Shown here one piece after another: positions 45,244 through 46,986 of a DNA stretch of 46,986 nt. Origin of the DNA: Porticoccaceae bacterium (lineage in GTDB: Bacteria; Pseudomonadota; Gammaproteobacteria; Pseudomonadales; Porticoccaceae); NCBI GenBank assembly GCA_023228865.1, contig JALOAH010000028.1:1-46986 (forward strand). Direction: 5' to 3'. The translations under genes and the position numbers were made by a program. The notes under the pieces are model-generated. The model saw nothing but the letters and a program-made list of their open reading frames with translations, was not told where the DNA came from and did no database searches. Every line of letters starts with the position of its first letter. Positions within the stretch are counted from its first letter, which is position 1.

Positions 45244-46671
45244 TTATTTGAGTTTTTCAATAACAGCGCCAAACAGCTCTTCGTCGGAAGGAATCACTTT
45301 TGGCGTCGCCAGGGGCTTGGATACCCAGGTGACGTTAATGAGGTGGCGCCAGTTGATGTTTTCATTGGTGGAGTTGTTACCCCAGGTGCCGCAGCCGAGG
45401 GAGAATGTCTGACGCATGCCGTTCCACAGGTTGCCACTGTTGGAGGGCGCCTGGGGCTGGTTGACCATAACCCGGGAGGTTTTGGTGCCCATGGCCAGCT
45501 TGAGAATGTTCTCGTCGCTGTTGGAGTAGATGCCGCAGGAGTGACCCTTGCCCTGGTAGTCCTGAATTTCGTTGGTCAATTTCACCGCCTCGTCGATGTC
45601 CTTCACCTTGTAGAAGGCCATGATGGCAGAGAGTTTTTCACCGGAATAAGGGTGGTCGGGGCCGGTACCGGTTTCGGGCATGATGATGAACTTGCGGTCT
45701 TCGGGAATGTTACAGCCGGCCATTTCACCCAGCACCTGGGGCTTTTGCACCACGCAGGCAGCGTTGAGGTGGCCATCTTCCCACAGGGTTGCGGCAATTT
45801 TGCGGTACTCATCGTGGTTGGCCAGGTAACCGCCTTCGGCGATCAGGGCGGCGAGAAGTTCGTCGTAGATGGCTTCAACGGCAATAACGGAATTATCCGC
45901 TGAACAGGAAGCGGCAAGGTCGAGGGTTTTCGAGATGCGGATTTTTTCGGCGGCTTCCTTGATGTTGGCGGTTTCATCAACGGTAATCACCGCATTGCCG
46001 GCGCCGACGCCGAGGGCGGGGCGACCGCTGGAATAGGCCGCTTTCACCATGGCGGGACCACCGGTGGCGAGAATCAGATCGCACTGTTTCATCAGCTCAT
46101 TGGTTTTGTCCATGGTGGGCTCTTCGATGGCGATCACCAGATCCACCGGGGCGCCCATTTTGTCGAGGGCATCGCGCATGCGGTCAACAATCATTTTGTT
46201 GGTGCGCTTGGCGCGGGGGTGAGGACAAATGATGATGGCGTTGCGTCCCTTGACCGCGTTGATACCTTTGATGACCGGCGTCGCTTCAGGGTTGGTTGAG
46301 GGCGACAGTGCGCCGATAACGCCGACCGGTTTGGCAATTTTGATAATGTTGCGCTCTTTGTCTTCTTCAATGATGCCCACGGATTTATCGGGGAGAATAT
46401 CCATCAGTGCAGCGCGGGTTTTGGTGAAAATTTTGGCGAACTTGCCGTTGTAATCCCCAAGGCGGGTCTCTTCCAGAGTATAGGCGGCAATATCCTCGGC
46501 AACGCCGGGCTGGGCGCAGGACCAGACCATGGCTTTGATCAGTTCATCGAGCTGCTCCTGAGTGTAGTTTTCGATGATGGACTGGGCTTTGCGCGCACGC
46601 TCCATGAGCACATGAATATCGTGGGCTGCTTCCGTGGGGGCAATACTGTCTGCATTGTGGGTAATGGCCAT
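45244..46671 (-). CDS. CoA-acylating aldehyde dehydrogenase (EutE/SauS-like)
   Basis: This 475-residue protein belongs to the acylating aldehyde dehydrogenases related to EutE, SucD, the AdhE N-terminus and sulfoacetaldehyde dehydrogenase SauS. Diagnostic parts are Ser-Pro-Ser-Thr-Asn-Pro, Cys-Pro-His-Pro-Arg-Ala-Lys, Gly-Ala-Gly-Asn-Ala, the catalytic Cys256 in Ala-Ser-Cys-Ser-Ala-Asp-Asn, and Gly-Lys-Gly-His-Ser. It converts an aldehyde, CoA and NAD+ to the acyl-CoA. As first gene of the operon it stands where the unrelated-subfamily MmsA (methylmalonate-semialdehyde dehydrogenase) usually lies. GGAG is seven bases before the ATG. Whether it replaces MmsA or acts on another aldehyde is open. 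Confidence 0.88.
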   Translation of the reverse strand: MAITHNADSIAPTEAAHDIHVLMERARKAQSIIENYTQEQLDELIKAMVWSCAQPGVAEDIAAYTLEETRLGDYNGKFAKIFTKTRAALMDILPDKSVGIIEEDKERNIIKIAKPVGVIGALSPSTNPEATPVIKGINAVKGRNAIIICPHPRAKRTNKMIVDRMRDALDKMGAPVDLVIAIEEPTMDKTNELMKQCDLILATGGPAMVKAAYSSGRPALGVGAGNAVITVDETANIKEAAEKIRISKTLDLAASCSADNSVIAVEAIYDELLAALIAEGGYLANHDEYRKIAATLWEDGHLNAACVVQKPQVLGEMAGCNIPEDRKFIIMPETGTGPDHPYSGEKLSAIMAFYKVKDIDEAVKLTNEIQDYQGKGHSCGIYSNSDENILKLAMGTKTSRVMVNQPQAPSNSGNLWNGMRQTFSLGCGTWGNNSTNENINWRHLINVTWVSKPLATPKVIPSDEELFGAVIEKLK

Positions 46672-46986
46672 TTTTTATCTCCGAAAAACGACAAGGGCGA
46701 GGGATTATCGTTTGATAGTTGTCAATGAAATAGTCATGAAACCCGTGGCGGCGCAACAACAAACCGAGACAGGCTTCCGTAAAAACCGTGCATCACGCCT
46801 ATGGGGCATCACCGGCTAGGCTGGCAGGACAAACCAATAAAACTGGATTTGGCTTATTTTAACCAGTGGTGGACTGGGGGCTTAACGGGGTTGTCGTGGT
46901 TGCCATACACCTGACCGCGACCGCGGCAATAGGATAATTTTGCTATTGTCCGGCGCCCCTGCCATCCTGCACATCGGCCTAATAGT
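46672..46986. other. Region upstream of the valine/isobutyrate operon
   Basis: The last 315 bases contain no convincing gene. They should include the promoter of the - strand operon. An AT-rich stretch near 46930-46950 (AAAATTATCC on the - strand) could hold a -10-like element, but I could not fix a promoter or operator. Confidence 0.4.

Noticed and set aside
1..46986. CRISPR array, prophage or defence island as the undescribed system
   Set aside because: I saw no regularly spaced direct repeats, integrase, phage structural genes, transposase or nuclease-type defence genes.

Overview
The window looks like chromosomal DNA of an aerobic, probably marine gammaproteobacterium, perhaps of the Spongiibacteraceae/Cellvibrionales type. 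The pointers are TamA/TamB, a YhbW-type oxidoreductase, NhaP2-type antiporter, PPK1, two TonB-dependent receptors and abundant acyl-CoA enzymes. The genus is a guess. I recognise no rRNA, tRNA, CRISPR array, prophage or transposase gene. The sequence reads as two compartments. Up to about 21.5 kb it looks AT-richer and carries accessory catabolism. From about 21.8 kb to the end it looks GC-richer and carries envelope and core functions.

Left block (1-21.4 kb). A tandem TetR-like regulator is followed by two DUF7064/DUF7065-type (CrtC/AttH-like) proteins and an APH-fold phosphotransferase on the + strand. From 21.4 kb back to 5.2 kb everything runs on the - strand: TetR regulator, TonB-dependent receptor, MFS transporter, a third DUF7064-type protein, a second phosphotransferase of the LvaA/ACAD10-11 kinase type translationally coupled to a small helical protein, a tyrosine-phosphatase-like protein, an acyl-CoA synthetase, a PaaG-like crotonase, an AidB-like acyl-CoA dehydrogenase split by a G9 frameshift, and genuine-looking CobS and CobT without CobN. 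Read together this is an uptake, CoA-activation and degradation island for a hydrophobic carboxylate, possibly through phosphorylation of a hydroxyacyl-CoA. The substrate is unknown. Two copies of a ~104-bp MITE/REP-like hairpin element with terminal inverted repeats sit inside this block.

Middle block (21.8-33.2 kb, + strand). A Mce-type lipid ABC transporter (MlaE with an N-terminal STAS-like region, MlaF, MlaD and a PqiC-type lipoprotein) is followed directly by tamA-tamB, so two envelope lipid/outer-membrane assembly systems lie side by side. Then comes ppk1, preceded by a 16/18 match to a Pho box.

Right block (33.4-47 kb). A FecA-like receptor under a Fur-like box and closed by a strong terminator is followed by a YdcZ-type membrane protein, yhbW, a Bcr/CflA exporter, a NhaP2-like antiporter and a zinc-cysteine-less sirtuin. 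The last block is a five-gene - strand operon for valine/isobutyrate catabolism: acylating aldehyde dehydrogenase, acyl-CoA dehydrogenase, enoyl-CoA hydratase, 3-hydroxyisobutyryl-CoA hydrolase and MmsB. Its first gene is EutE/SauS-like where MmsA would be expected, and several perfect palindromes lie between its genes.
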